Shown one piece after another: positions 44,365 through 56,288 of a stretch of DNA of 64,000 nucleotides. Source of the stretch: Hymenopus coronatus (lineage: Eukaryota; Arthropoda; Insecta; Mantodea; Hymenopodidae); assembly GCA_030762935.1 (NCBI GenBank), contig CM060880.1, forward strand, positions 13,426,501 through 13,490,500, in the 5' to 3' direction. The notes below the pieces were generated by a model. The model was not told where the DNA came from. It was given only the letters and a program-made list of their open reading frames with translations, and searched no databases. The position numbers and the translations under genes are program-made. Each line of letters opens with the position of its first letter. The first letter of the stretch is position 1.

Positions 44365-45030
44365 AATTACCCCACTTCCACTACTCTTTACATAGAACAT
44401 TTTTGAAATATATTATTTTTCAGATGTATACCTAACGATTCCGATCAAAGTCTATATTTTAAATATTTTTGCATAAAATATAAAATGAATATCTTGAGTT
44501 TTCTGGAAATACCATGTAAGTTCTACTTCATTCAGAAGCAATTTTATATAATATTCTATAACTTAACTCCATGGCACGACAGCTCACGGGGAACCTTGGT
44601 CTACCGCCCGGCCGCTGCGTCCCCCATCTCGGTCCACTACAGACGTCATGGATGGGGATATTCTATAACTGGTACACATTAAGCGATAGATGAAAACGTT
44701 GTGCTTAAAATGTGTATATATCTTTAATAGTCACGATTTTATTTTAAACAACCTTTTTGTGACGTAAATCGTTTCCGAAATATCCGTTTTTAAAGTGATC
44801 GAATCTTTCAATAATGTATCATTCTTTTAAGGTCCTTTCGATATCAGTTCTTTCCTGCGATTGTTTGGTTAGAGTATTGAATGTTAAAGTCTGTATATAG
44901 CGCCCAATTCTTAAGAAATTGACAATCGTTATTCTGTTCTAATAAGGAAATGTACATTATATCTATTACTGTAAGGTTTCCCTCAATTAAAATGAAGTAG
45001 ATAAAATAAGCTTTCGTAAGAAATCGTGTT
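44365..45030 (-). repeat. Family A, degenerate, with SINE insertion
   Basis: Reversed sense without the 3' hairpin. CTTTACATAGAACATTTTTG, AATATCTTGAGTTTTCTGGA and TAAAATGAAGTAGATAAAAT mark successive Family A blocks. It is interrupted at 44564-44657. Confidence 0.65.
44564..44657 (-). mobile_element. Truncated SINE with 13-bp target-site duplication
   Basis: ATATTCTATAACT flanks it exactly (44551-44563 and 44658-44670). The content, CCATGGCACGACAGCTCAC through CCCCCATCTCGGTCCA, matches the 3' half of the element at 61489-61695. It is a 5'-truncated retroposed copy. Confidence 0.88.
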
Positions 45031-45034
45031 GTTG

Positions 45035-45084
<50 letters not shown>
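45035..45084. repeat. (TAA)n microsatellite
   Basis: About 50 bp of ATA/ATT-type triplets abutting the left end of the mariner fossil, where its TA target should be. Confidence 0.95.
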
Positions 45085-45085
<1 letters not shown>

Positions 45086-46380
45086 GATGAAACAAAGGTT
45101 GTAAAACCTGGAGTGGACCGAGTATATTTTATTTCATACAATCAATACAGCCATGTGATAGTACACATCCATACATTAGATTATTGTTCCACATCGTCTC
45201 CATATCGCTTGAGGTACTTGTCGCTTCGTGGGATGATTTGAATATTCCTGGTGAATATCCTGTCCTTTGCGTGTTCGGCCAAGTTGTCAAGTTTGTCACC
45301 TGCTCATCTGAATCTAATGGTCGGCCTCCTAGGTGTTCCTTCAAGCGAGGAAAAAGGTAAAAGTCGCTTGGAACGAGATCCGGGCTGTCGATATCCCAAT
45401 GAAACTAACTTCAACAGCGTGGTGATGTTCTGCGCTGTATGAGGTCGCGCATTTTCGTGAAGGAAGATGACACCGTTGGTGAGCAGTCCTAGTCGTTTCC
45501 TAGTGATTGTGTCAGGTAATTGTGTCATGGTCTTGCAGTATCGGTCAATGGACACTGTGGCCACCTTTCCAAAAATGTCACGATTATGACACCCGCGCTT
45601 TCCCAAAACACTGTGGCCATCAACTTCCCGGCAAATGGCGCCACCTTAAACTTCTTTGTCTATGGAGAAGAGGGGTGTTTCCACTCCAATTACGATCGCT
45701 TACTGCTGGGGGTATAAGGTGGATCCATATTCCGTCGCCTGTGAAAATGTGGTGAAAAAAATGTTCTCTTCCATGGAGAACTGTTGTAAAAGTATCAGAC
45801 GCGCTTCTCCTTGTGTTAGTTGGACAGATTTCATGGAACCCATCGGGGAAAAGAACTTTCTGGTACTGCAGATTATCGTAAACAATTTGATGAATGCTTC
45901 CAAAAGGCATCCCCAGTTCTACCATAGGTATATGTTGTATCGTGATCCTCCTGTTGTCCTGAATCAGCTCCTCCACGCGAGATGTGATCAAATCTGTGGA
46001 TGCCGTACTGGGTCCACCACTCCGATCTTTTTCGGTGACGTTTACTCTACCGGCCGCAAACTATCGACATCATTCTGCGACCAGCTGGCGATATATTACA
46101 TTCTCTCCATAAACCTCTATCAGTTGTCAGTGAATATCAGCCACGGTTACATGTTTCGCCCACAAAAATTGAATAAGTGAGCGGATTTCTTCGCAAAATC
46201 AGTTTTCTAAGCCGTCAATATTTTTGTTTACCTTGCAGTAGCGCTGTAGGTAGCAATTGGCTGAAACTCTGCACAGCTGCCATCTGCATGTATTAGCATT
46301 ACCGCACTTTACTAAGTTCGCTGTGAAAGATGAAGCACCAAGAATATGGGCGGTGTAACCTTAGTTTCTGATCATCCCTC
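45085..46380 (-). mobile_element. Mariner-like element, decayed
   Basis: A 1.3-kb element. The right terminal repeat (minus strand GAGGGATGATCAGAAACTAA...) lies at about 46349-46380. The left end (GATGAAACAAAGGTTGTAAA) is an imperfect inverted match. Length and content fit the Tc1/mariner superfamily. TA lies next to both ends, as that superfamily requires. Confidence 0.85.
45195..46150 (-). pseudogene. Mariner transposase remnant
   Basis: Read across frames on the minus strand, this is a broken DDD-type mariner transposase. An N-terminal part has VYGENV and ITSRVEELIQDNRRITI, typical of the helix-turn-helix domain. Next come FTGDGIWIH (first catalytic Asp kept), then HENARPHTA (the usual second Asp of HDNARPH reads Glu), and SPDLVPSDFYLF with LKEHLGG (third Asp kept). 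RSDKYLKRYGDDVEQ marks the C-terminus. In-frame stops and at least two frame changes separate these blocks. The longest open pieces are 45620-45991 and 45304-45606. It cannot encode an active enzyme. Confidence 0.9.
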
Positions 46381-47497
46381 ATAATTCGGGTAAGATGTTT
46401 ATTTTGCTAGTTTCAGACATGTTTCAGGAAAATAGCGTGATTTAAAGCTTAAGGTGATGCATCTGTGATATTTGTAAAATCGACAGTATGTAAAATATAT
46501 TATGCAAATTTATACCAGTTATTGTACACAAAAATTGTGACTTTTCTGGCAATTATCAAAATTCTTGCTTCCTTGTTTATTTAAGCAACACTTATTTGCT
46601 GCTCAAATGTATTGTTCAAATAAAAATGAACCACGTGATGCATATTCACATACAAAGTGCAGTAGTTCACAAATAGGTCAGTTATGTTTTATTTCTTTGT
46701 AGTACCCTAATTAGTGAGATAAATTTATTACTTTTCGTACTCTTCATTCTTCAAAGTTTAAAAATGTATTTATCTATTTTGGAGCATTATTTGGAAAAAG
46801 TAATTTGATTATTTTCTTTAATGTGCTTTTGAGAGGCAGTAAATGTTTTCAAACAAATTAGCATCGTGTGAAATATTTTGAATATGGAAAAATGTTGGAA
46901 AAAGCTTTGCGAAAAAATAAGATTTAAAGTTTGGACTGCCTACTAATAAGCATGCGCCTACCATTTATAGTTTCAGTTAATTTGTAGTTAAAATTACCAG
47001 TATATTTTCTTAAAGTTTGGAATTCAGATCATTTGATTATGACACAATGCTATTTTAATTTTACACATTTTTTGTCAAATTGGTGGTCTCAAGTTGAACT
47101 TAGTTGAGTTTGATAGCTTTTTGAGATGAATGGGGGAGGAGAAATGTAAATATAATTTTTGTTAGCAATTTTACGAAACATCAGATTTGATAGGATATTT
47201 ATTGCTTGAAGGGATTGCAGTGCTCGGTTAGCCAGTGTTTGTATGTGTCGGGCGATGAAATGTTGAACATCGATTAGGATCCGGCCGGTGCGTTTAGAGA
47301 ACAGATTCATCAAGGTAATTGGCAATTACATGGTGTTCTCGATAATTGCTCGCCGTTTAGAACCAATTTCGTTTATAGGTCGATTTTATGATATGAGAAT
47401 TGGCCCTGGACCGTTCTAAACAAACATGATTAAGTAACTCGGCTGGCTATCCTCCCAAACATAAAGAAACGCAAGTGTTACTTTCCATATTTCTTTT
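46381..47497. other. No gene seen
   Basis: AT-rich, possibly unique sequence. The minus frame 47089-47325 shows no domain. Confidence 0.5.
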
Positions 47498-48040
47498 TTA
47501 CTTTCTCTACACGTACTATGTACATAGTGTATAGAGGAAGTATTGCATTCCACCCAAAAGTTCGATACCGAGATTTCACCGGAAATACATGTTTTAGGAC
47601 TCCCTGAATTCAAAAAAGCATTTCCAGAAAAAGTCCGTGTGTGTGTCTGTGGACAGCATAGCTCAAAAACGAAAATATCGTTAAACACCAAACTTGGTAT
47701 TTAAGTTTGTTATCTTCCAAGAATGCAACACGAAGATTTTCAAGAAAATCCCCGCATCGCCAACTACCTTTACATGGAAAAATGTTCGAACATTTTTGTT
47801 TTCTAAAAGTGGCTCTAATGCTTTTGATTAAAAGTCCATATATTAAAGATATTTACATCCCAAATAAAATGTATATCTTGACTGTTCTGGGAATAGCCTC
47901 TGAAGACTTTTTTCTAAAAATGCTGTTTTGGATTCAGGGGGACCCAAAACATGTATGTTGGCTGAAATCTCGATATCGAATTTTTGGTGTAATACAATAT
48001 CTTCTCTATAGAGTATATGCATAGTACTGTAGAGAAAGTA
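47498..48040. repeat. Family A fold-back copy (3' end at both sides), short
   Basis: Reversed arm from TACTTTCTCTACACGTACTA to AATAGCCTCTGAAGAC, then a sudden switch at about 47906 to forward sense (TTTTTTCTAAAAATGCTGTT, AATCTCGATATCGAATTTTT). It ends at a second hairpin and TGTAGAGAAAGTAAAAA. Confidence 0.88.
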
Positions 48041-48738
48041 AAAATGTGTATTTTCATTTTCTCTATGCCTCAGAAATTTAGAAATAGTTGTTATATAAGT
48101 CGTATACAGTGACGAGAAGTTGTGATTATGGTTGGAACAAGTAACCTCAGCTGGACCCAAATGGCTCTCAGCGTTGCCAAGTTATCTTGTTACATGGTGT
48201 GAAACTTGGAATTAGGTTGCGATCTGTTACAGCTTGTTGACCTTTGACAGTTGAGCACGCTCTTACCTTAAGATGAAGTGGCCACCCATGCTTGCTCTGA
48301 GCTACTGTTCTAGGGAAATTCAGAGAGCGAGAGACAGAGACGAAACAAGGTCTGGTTTATACCACCACAAATTTACCAATAGCAATCAATCAACCTGGAT
48401 TATAGGACTCCACTGACACTTCAGTCAACACGCGGAGAAAAATAAGCTCAGAAAAAACACAGTAGATGGATTGGAGCTTGTAGGAGTGATTTGGTCGAGA
48501 TTATAGGATTGGAGATATATATCGACTGCGATGCCAGGTCGATAGATTGCAATCAGGGCTGCTGCCAATTTAACCCTTTGTAATTAAATCTGACTAGCAT
48601 TGTGGTTGGAACCAGGCCCTACTGCCAATTCGGACTTTTCGTGACTGGCTGCATGTCTTTCCTTCCTACGACACCTGCATTCGTTTGTGCCAAAGCGGCT
48701 CGTTCGTTCTGTAAAGCTTGGAACAAAAGATATTTCCA
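48041..48738. other. Unassigned segment
   Basis: No recognised repeat or gene. GC content is nearer 45% in the middle by eye. Confidence 0.4.
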
Positions 48739-48845
48739 TACTCCTTTATCAGGGACAGGAAATATTGTATTCCACTAAGAAGTTGAACATTGAGATTTCG
48801 TCAGGAATAAACGTTTTTGTGACCCCCCCCCCGTAAGTGTGTCTG

Positions 48846-48849
<4 letters not shown>

Positions 48850-48877
<28 letters not shown>
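48850..48877. repeat. (GA)n microsatellite
   Basis: About 14 GA units where intact Family A copies carry the GT/CA microsatellite. Confidence 0.93.
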
Positions 48878-48880
<3 letters not shown>

Positions 48881-48910
48881 CGAAAAGGATATGCGATGAA
48901 GATTTTCAAG

Positions 48911-49294
48911 CCCGCCTCTGTAGTGTGGCGGTAGCGTGTCTGCCTCATATTCATAGGTTCCGAGTTTGGATCTTGGTTATGGCGAGTTAGGCAGATAAGA
49001 CTTTTTTCCCGGTGTTTTGCCTTATCCTGAGAAGGTGAATGTCGAGTAACTCCAAGCTCTTTGGATCCCTGATTTACCTGAGCTTCAGTTCACCCATTGC
49101 ATTCATCCATCCATCAAAAAAATAAATGGATTAAGTGTTACATCTCCTGTTATATAATCCTCCCTAAATAAAATCGCTAGTGAAGAAATTAATATTAAAA
49201 AACGTATAAATAATAAAGATATCCAATGTTATAACAAAGTCATAACGGATGAATGTCTTTGATATGACCTACCAGCTTAAAGGACGTTCAGCAA
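48911..49294 (+). mobile_element. SINE S1, full head and extended body
   Basis: Starts GCCCGCCTCTGTAGTGTGGC with an A box, then a degenerate B box (GGTTCCGAGTTTGGATCTTG), the TGCCTTATCCTGAGAAGG body and TTCACCCATTGCATTCATCC. An AT-rich stretch of about 150 bp intervenes before the tail GATATGACCTACCAGCTTAA. It is inserted into Family A. Confidence 0.82.
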
Positions 49295-49572
49295 ATGCCC
49301 ACTCCCCGCAAAATAGCCTTAATATAAAACGTTTCCCTACTTTCCATTTTTTGAAATACAACTCTTAACGATTTGACAAAAATGTCATATGTTTAATATA
49401 TTGACATGATAAATAATATAGTTATATGTATATATGATTATATTCTGTGACTGTCTTGTGAACTTCCATTTAGTTGGTTGAATTGTGTTTAACGGAAAAC
49501 TTAACAAATAGAGTTAACTGCAGAATAGGATCAGTCGCGGAGGGGATTGGGCAATTTTTTTTTTTCTTTTTT

Positions 49573-49850
49573 AATGTAAAGGTTAGTTTGGGGTGGGGTG
49601 ATTTTCTTGAAAATCTTCGTGTCACATCCTTAGAAGATGCTAAACTTAAATACCAAGTTTGGTATTTAACGGTCTTTTCGTTTTTGTGCTATGCTCTCAA
49701 CAGACACACACGGACCTTTTTCTAAAAAAATCGGACTCAGGGGACCCCAAAACATATATTTCTGCTTAAATCTCGGCATGGAATTTTTGGGTAGAATACA
49801 GTGCTTTCTCTATTGTTATGTACATTGTACATATGGGGCTAGAGAAAGTA
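49573..49850 (+). repeat. Family A, 3' third
   Basis: From AATGTAAAGGTTAGTTTGGG to the hairpin TATGTACATTGTACATATGG and AGAGAAAGTAAAA. A T-rich run precedes it. Confidence 0.88.
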
Positions 49851-50488
49851 AAAGGCATAAGAATGTGATGTTTTCCTCTAACACCCTGAACATAATCAAG
49901 ACTAATGGATGTTACAGAGTTTGTTTTATAACCTTCTGTGGAAGTGAATCAAGACTCGATACTTGGAACTGCTACTGACATGCCACATGTTCATGAACTT
50001 GCTGTATAAAGTTCTGATACCGGTTTAGTTAGTTGAGTTTTGTGTAAATAGTTTATTTGCTGTTGCATTTTGCAATACCCCTTTGGGGAATCTTGCTCCG
50101 TTGTATAGAATTGGTCTTAAAAGTTTAGGCCTGGCCGTGGCTTACCCTCGGGAAAAGTTTGCCTTTTTTGTTTTATTCCTGTTGCTGCTAACAACACAGT
50201 TCACAACCTCCACATTTCCACCCCGTTTTTATTACAAAGAAAAGTACTGCGCTCCTTACTAAATATTCCCCTTATAATGTTTTCATAGTCATCTGTCTCG
50301 CCGTTTAAGAAGCGTTATTCCATTGCAAAGCTCTGGAGTTCTAACTTGCTGGCTTTTGTTTGGAAAATGTCTGCTTTAGCTCACGTTGACAGAAATACAC
50401 AACAGTGTTAAGCGTACTCGATAGTTCTGAATTTTCGACATTTCGGGGAAAATCATTTTTAAACTATTTTAATGAAGAAAAAAAAAAA
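49851..50488. other. No gene seen
   Basis: Frame 49691-49978 runs out of Family A. Nothing else is recognised. Confidence 0.45.
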
Positions 50489-51314
50489 CGTGATTTTTCC
50501 ATCTCTGCAATAAATTATTGTTAAAAAGCTTAGGCTTCTATGTACTTAATGCTAATCGAGAAAAAATTAGCAGAAAGGGTCTTTATACTCGCTTCCTTCT
50601 AAGTAGATGGGAAATAAGGGAGTACCATAGGTTAAAGTGATAATAAAAGCTGGTTGCTATGTGATTTAATTCCTTTGTTTGTATGGACAAGAGTTGACAA
50701 ATTCCTGTATGAGAAAAGTATAAGTATTTTAAAGCTGAGACCAATAACAAGGAATATCTTATAAAAGGCGAACTTCACGTAAAAAAAAATAGTTATAACA
50801 TAAATTGTGTATTTTAACGAGCTCTACATTTTGTGTAGTAAGTTTTTGTCTATCTCTTACGGTTTACCAGTTACGCAAAATTCCGCAAAATTCATCCAGA
50901 ATAAACACGTTTCAGAGGTTATTCCTAGAAAATTCAAGATATACATTGTATTTACATGTGAATATCTTAAATATGAGATTTTAATCAAAATTGTTAAACC
51001 CATTTTTGAGAAAATCAAAATCTTTGACATTATTTTCTGCAAATCTTCGTGTCGCCTCCTTGGAAGATACTCAACTTAAATATCAAGTTTGGTATTTAAC
51101 GGTCTTTTCGTTTTTGAGCTATGCTGTCCACAGACACGCACACGCGCACACACACACACACACACACTCACACCCTTTTTCTCAAAATGATTTTTTGTGT
51201 TTCAGGGGGGTCTCAAAACGTATTTCCGGTGAAATCTCGGTATCAAAATGTTTGGGTGCAATACAATAGGTAGCTTCTCTATACACTATGTCCATAGTAC
51301 GTGTAGAGAAAGTA
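50489..51314 (+). repeat. Family A, nearly complete, first ~25 bp missing
   Basis: Starts at CGTGATTTTTCCATCTCTGC and ends with a textbook hairpin (CTCTATACACTATGTCCATA...) and AGAGAAAGTAAAAA. The CA microsatellite is expanded at about 51135-51172. Confidence 0.9.
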
Positions 51315-51717
51315 AAAAAACAGCGGATAGGTCGTCCCAAATGCAAGTCATATGTTACCACGTCTAGGCTATCCCACTCGGTAATGCTTTACCTTGAGGA
51401 CCGTATTTTCCAAATGTTTGTTTTACACTCCGGATATCGGTGATGCTGTACGACGCCTACACTGCCAACAGGATGGGGCAAGAAAAGCGTTCTGAATGTC
51501 CCTGTCTCCCGGAAGTGACCCTACTTTTTGCTTCCGGGTTGAATCGTAATGAAAACGAATTAAAACATTTAATTTTTTTCCCCTTATTTTACTGAAGTGA
51601 GGGAATCAGCTTACATATAATAACATTTTAGCAAACGTTTCTGAAATGAGTTTTGCTCCCGGACAAATAATTCATGCTAATATCTATAACGGACTGCCCT
51701 GGAACAAAAATACTTTT
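51315..51717. other. No gene seen
   Basis: No domain or repeat recognised. Confidence 0.45.
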
Positions 51718-51847
51718 TTTATTTCCTCTACTGCATTTGTGTAAGAGGTAGAGAAAGTATTATTTCAATATTGAGACAATATTTCAGCCCTTGAGGCTTC
51801 TTAAAATAGGAAAGGACAAATATTTACATGTTTTTCAGTTAATGAAA

Positions 51848-51885
<38 letters not shown>

Positions 51886-52060
51886 GAGAGAAGGAGAGAA
51901 AGGCAAGAACAGCGTTACTCAAAAAGCAAATATAGATTACCAAATGTCATACTGAAACAGGCAGTAAATTAAAATCTATGGTGAAGTTTTTGAAAACAAC
52001 TCCTCTTCTCAAAAATGTATTTTATATAGAAATGTTTTCCGTGTTTATATGTTCTTAATG
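51718..52060 (-). repeat. Family A, degenerate 3' half
   Basis: CCTCTACTGCATTTGTGTAAGAGG is a decayed hairpin. GACAATATTTCAGCCCTTGA and GTTACTCAAAAAGCAAATAT fit later blocks. A GA microsatellite (about 51855-51881) replaces the GT one. Confidence 0.55.
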
Positions 52061-52259
52061 ATTAATTGATGAATAACAGTTTTCATGAGAAATGTTCGCA
52101 AAGTCATTTAAACAGCGGCATAAAGAGATGAGATAGTAGATAAGGTTTAACGTGAACTATCCGTTATGTAACAAAATTGTCTAAATAGACTATAATACAG
52201 CAAAATTCTTTGACGTTTATCTAAGACATGACTACTTTGCTCAAACTTATAATAACAAA

Positions 52260-52519
52260 TCTGGTGTGTTCCATTCACATGACTTTCTTTGTCTGTTCTG
52301 CAAACAAACAGTTCTTACAAACGATTACTCTTTTATCTATATCACGCTAAACAAGATAAGCATTAGAAAAATGGTCTTATTACTTAGTTCCTTATTAAGT
52401 AGACAGAAAACAACGGAATGCACTTGGCTAAAGAGAAGGCCAAATACTTTAAAAGAGATATATATATACCGCCTGCGGTGCCATAAGTAGTTAAAGCGGG
52501 CGTTAAACACTACCAAAAA

Positions 52520-52563
<44 letters not shown>

Positions 52564-53512
52564 TTTTTCTAAGTTGACCGTTGTTTGTGTTGCCGTTGAG
52601 TTTTATATATGCATTAATTGTGTGTTTTAAGGGAATATGTATTTTTGGAAGTAAGTTTCTGTTTATCTCTAACGGTTTACGAGCGATACGAAGGTCATCT
52701 AGAATGAACAGATCCTCAGAATTTATTCCCAGAAAATTCAAGATATACATTTCCTCTGTAATAAAATATCTGGAGTAATATTCCCATCAAAATCGTTAGA
52801 GCCATCTTGAGTAAATCAAAATTATCGCAAAATCTCCCATGTAAGGGGTAACTGGGGTTGGGGGAAATTTTCCTGAGTATCTTCATGCCGCATCCTTGGA
52901 AGATTCCGAGTGTGGTATTTAACCGACTTTTCGTTTTGAATTATTTTTTCATGAGAACGCACTTACAAACACACACACACACACACACGCGCGCGCGCGT
53001 TTACGCAAAGGTCGGTAAAATACCAAGCTTGGTATTTAAATTTAGTATTTTCCAGGGATGCGACACGAAGATTTTGATAAAAATCCCCCCACCCAAACTA
53101 TCCTTTACATGGAAAAATGTTCGAAGATTTTCTTATTCCCAAAAATGGCTCTAACGATTTTGATTAAAATACCGTATATTAAAGGTAAATGTAGATAACG
53201 TTAAAACACAAATTTATGTCATGTACGTTTTCTTCATGAGGTTGATCGTTTATGAAATATTCCTTGTTATTGGTTTCAGCTTTAAAAAACATACTTTTCT
53301 CACCCGAGAATTTGTCAACACCTGCCCATAGAAACAAAGGAACTTCAGTCACATTGCAACCAGCTTTTGACTATCACTTTAGTCTAGGGTACTCCCTTAT
53401 TTCGCTTCTACTTACATGGAAGCAAGTAATAAGACTATTTCTGCTAATTTTCTCGATTTACATGAATAAATAGAAGCATGAGCTTTTCAACCATAATTTG
53501 TTGCAGCGTTGT
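52260..53512. repeat. Family A fold-back copy (5' end at both sides)
   Basis: The forward arm from TCTGGTGTGTTCCATTCACA runs to the CA microsatellite (about 52970-53000). There the sequence switches to reversed sense (AAGGTCGGTAAAATACCAAG) and runs back to ATAATTTGTTGCAGCGTTG. The hairpin 3' end is absent, the mirror of the other fold-backs. A T/A-rich insert (about 52516-52561) lies in the left arm. Confidence 0.85.
52528..52560. repeat. (TA)n microsatellite
   Basis: About 16 TA units after a run of A, inside the forward arm of the fold-back copy. Confidence 0.93.
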
Positions 53513-54267
53513 CATAACATGTATTAATTAACACATTTTGAAAAGACATTTGCAACGCTCGATTTTGTAGTCTCTGCTATTCATAATCATTCCTGATGGT
53601 GCATTTGCATAAAACTGGCATACGGTTTATTATTTCTGTCTAAGCTACTTATACTAATTAATAAAACCTCCATTCAGTACCACAAAATAAATTTGCAGCT
53701 ATGTATTTATTTATTAATTGTGATAATTAAAGTTGTAAATGATTTAACTCGTATGCCAGCAAAATGATGTAATGGTTTTCAGAAAGCACAATGAAGAATG
53801 TTCGGTAATGAGAAATAAAATGTTGGTACGGACAATGACTTACGCTGTTCGACCCAATCTGAATTGCTGCGTTAATTAGAGAGTTTTAGTTCGATGTACA
53901 GTTGTAAAATGCAATTACGTATTCATTATGTACGTCATTACTGGATACATATCCAGATACGACCGCTTCTGATTTCAAACTGCATTAAAAATTAATCATC
54001 CTTTAATCAACGGACGAGTTTCGTTCCAAATTAACTCTCTGATACATCATCTCCAACGTGTGAATAGTTAATATCTAATCAAAATAGTTTCGGCTTTGGG
54101 GAGTGATTAAGTTTTTCAGGTCTTATTCCCACGTGAAAAATAATGTTTAGACGATAATTAACGCACCTTCATCACGTCATTGTATTCTATACAGGCATTT
54201 AGCTTCGAGATATCATAGAGAACATAAGTTTGGAGATCTACTGGATAATAGTAATAATAATAATCTT
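53513..54267. other. No gene seen
   Basis: AT-rich sequence without open frames of note. Confidence 0.5.
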
Positions 54268-54416
54268 GTGGTCCATGGAGCTTAAAGTTACTCGACATTC
54301 ATCTTCTCAGGATAAGGGAAAACCTTATCCGGGTAGCTCACCCTAACCAAGATTAGAACTCAGTACCTTTTGAATGTGAGGCAGACACGCTACCAGCTTA
54401 CTACCCAGGTGGGCTT
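54268..54416 (-). mobile_element. SINE S1, head and body
   Basis: On the minus strand it starts GCCCACCTGGGTAGTAAGCT, has a B-box-like GAGTTCTAATCTTGG, and ends in the TCCATGGACCACAAG region after TCCTGAGAAGATGAATG. The tail is replaced by an AATAATAATAAT stretch. Confidence 0.8.
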
Positions 54417-54479
54417 AGGATTATTATTGAAATATAATTAGAAGGCGGATTTAATTTAATTTTTTATAAAGATTTTTAA

Positions 54480-54637
54480 AAGATTAGCTACTGCTGTAGC
54501 ATTATACATGCCCGTATTCCGAGTATAAGTAGGGAGACTATTTCTGCCACTGTTTGTATTCGTGTGAGGTAGATGGAGGAATAAGCTTTTATATAAATGA
54601 ATAGGTAGAGAAAGTCGTGTGTATGTAACACATCAGA
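54480..54637 (-). repeat. Family A, 5' end fragment
   Basis: GAGGTAGATGGAGGAATAAG and GTAACACATCAGA in reversed sense; diverged. Confidence 0.7.
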
Positions 54638-55697
54638 TTTGTATTCCCTGTAATGCTGAGCCATTAATAAGTAGTTCATTTTCAGTTACTTAACCAGTGT
54701 TGTTTAAAGTGAAAACTAATATAATGTTACGTATTTTGCTAAGGAAAATGAAATGTGTAAGTAAATCCCTTCAATGATCTTGATTATTAAATAAATGTTT
54801 CCAAGTAAAATTTGCACCACATTGCCTTTGATAATACATCAATATCGGGTGTAAATTTGTGTTCATTATCATAATGTGATATTTCTGGAAGTAAGTATCA
54901 AGATAAACGCTCCTTCAAGATAAACCTTAGTTATATTAAGAAATTAACAATTGTATTATTAACCATAATGTGTTGGAGTTTGCGCAGAAGCGTCAGCAAA
55001 CATGCTCTTCATTGTTCAGCACTTATAAACATCTATGTGTCGCACTGGGTTTAGACGTGTTTAAGAATTCATATTTTAAATTATAAGCGAGCCATTATCA
55101 GGTTCGTATATAAATGCATCTTTCTAGCAGGGTGTCACAATGGTGCCATAGCAACTATGGCGTCCTGTTGAAGCGTATATATTTGTAATCAATCCCATTA
55201 TATGTCCCCCATAACACGCAAAACAGGGCCCTTTGATTCATGTTTATTGGAGTTGGTAATGGGAACGAATATGTTTTATGTCAAAGACCAAACATGTTTT
55301 ATAGCATTGCCTGCAGCTGCATATAGTAGGCACTGCCTAAAATAACAGTCGAAATCTGTATTACTGTATATGCTAACATGAATCATTAGAAATACTAATA
55401 GGACGAAGCTTAGTTTTTATCTTGGTTGATAATATAAGTGCCTTATAGTTTTGATTTGATTTAAAAGTCCTTCACATCCCACACGCTACTGGTAATCAGT
55501 AATTGTTATAAATCACAAAGTTTGTCATAATCGCTCTCGGATTGTTTAAATTGCTCTGGAATTAGCTGTACTACAGCTTCGTCTGCTTTCTTCAAATACT
55601 GTAAGGCAATATCTTTAATTTCAGCCGAATTAATTATCCTGTCATTCTATTTATAAACAAACAAAAACAAAGCTCTTGCGACTGTAAACAACTGTCA
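54638..55697. other. No gene seen
   Basis: AT-rich. A short palindrome GCCATAGCAACTATGGC occurs near 55145. Nothing else is recognised. Confidence 0.5.
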
Positions 55698-56027
55698 TGT
55701 TTTTCAAACGGGGAAGAGTTCTACGCTGCAGCGAATGAGATGCGTCATCGTGCTCTGCGTTGCCAGGTTGCTATCTCCACTCTTTTCATATTTCCCTCTC
55801 ACCCGTATGTAAATCTGTCTGGCGACATGTTTATTCATGTGTATTGTTTGAGCTAAAATCTATGGTTTTTACGGTTCTGCTATAAACATTACTCCCTATC
55901 TTCCTCGTGAATTATTTTTTTGCAAAATTTGCTTAACGCGTTACTTCCCAGTTAAGTGGGAATGAAATATGTCAACACATGAGCACTCCGATTGGCGCAT
56001 AAGGAAAAAACTCATCCCATTTGAAAC
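55698..56027 (-). repeat. Dispersed repeat B, copy 2
   Basis: Inverted relative to 36750-37146. Shares CTACGCTGCAGCGAATGAGA-like sequence, ATTACTCCCTATCTTCCTCG and CACTCCGATTGGCGC. It is about 65 bp shorter through scattered deletions. Confidence 0.75.
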
Positions 56028-56288
56028 TCAGTATATGTAAGCATCTCTGTAATGATATGAAACCATGACATTTTTTCGGTGGCAAGAACATAACATGAAA
56101 TTCATTTTCTAATTTTGGAAGTTATTATCAATTGTAGTGTTATAGTATTGCATAAAGCATTGTACCCGTATGAAACTTGTGTGTATGTCTATACTCGAAT
56201 GTTTTAAACGCTATTCGTGCAGTAATCTTAAGAACTACCTACTCTTGGACCCAAGTAACTACCAAGTGTGACCATTATTGTGAATTTG

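Larger units (their letters stand above)
48739..49425 (-). repeat. Family A, degenerate, split by SINE S1
   Basis: The left part (48739-48910) has GGAAATATTGTATTCCACTA, a GA-type microsatellite and GATGAAGATTTTCAA. The right part (49295-49425) resumes with GCCCACTCCCCGC and AACTCTTAACGATTTGACAA. No 5' end. Confidence 0.75.

Noticed and set aside
45656..46180. 174-codon plus-strand frame
   Set aside because: It is the antisense of the broken mariner transposase, whose motifs are on the minus strand.
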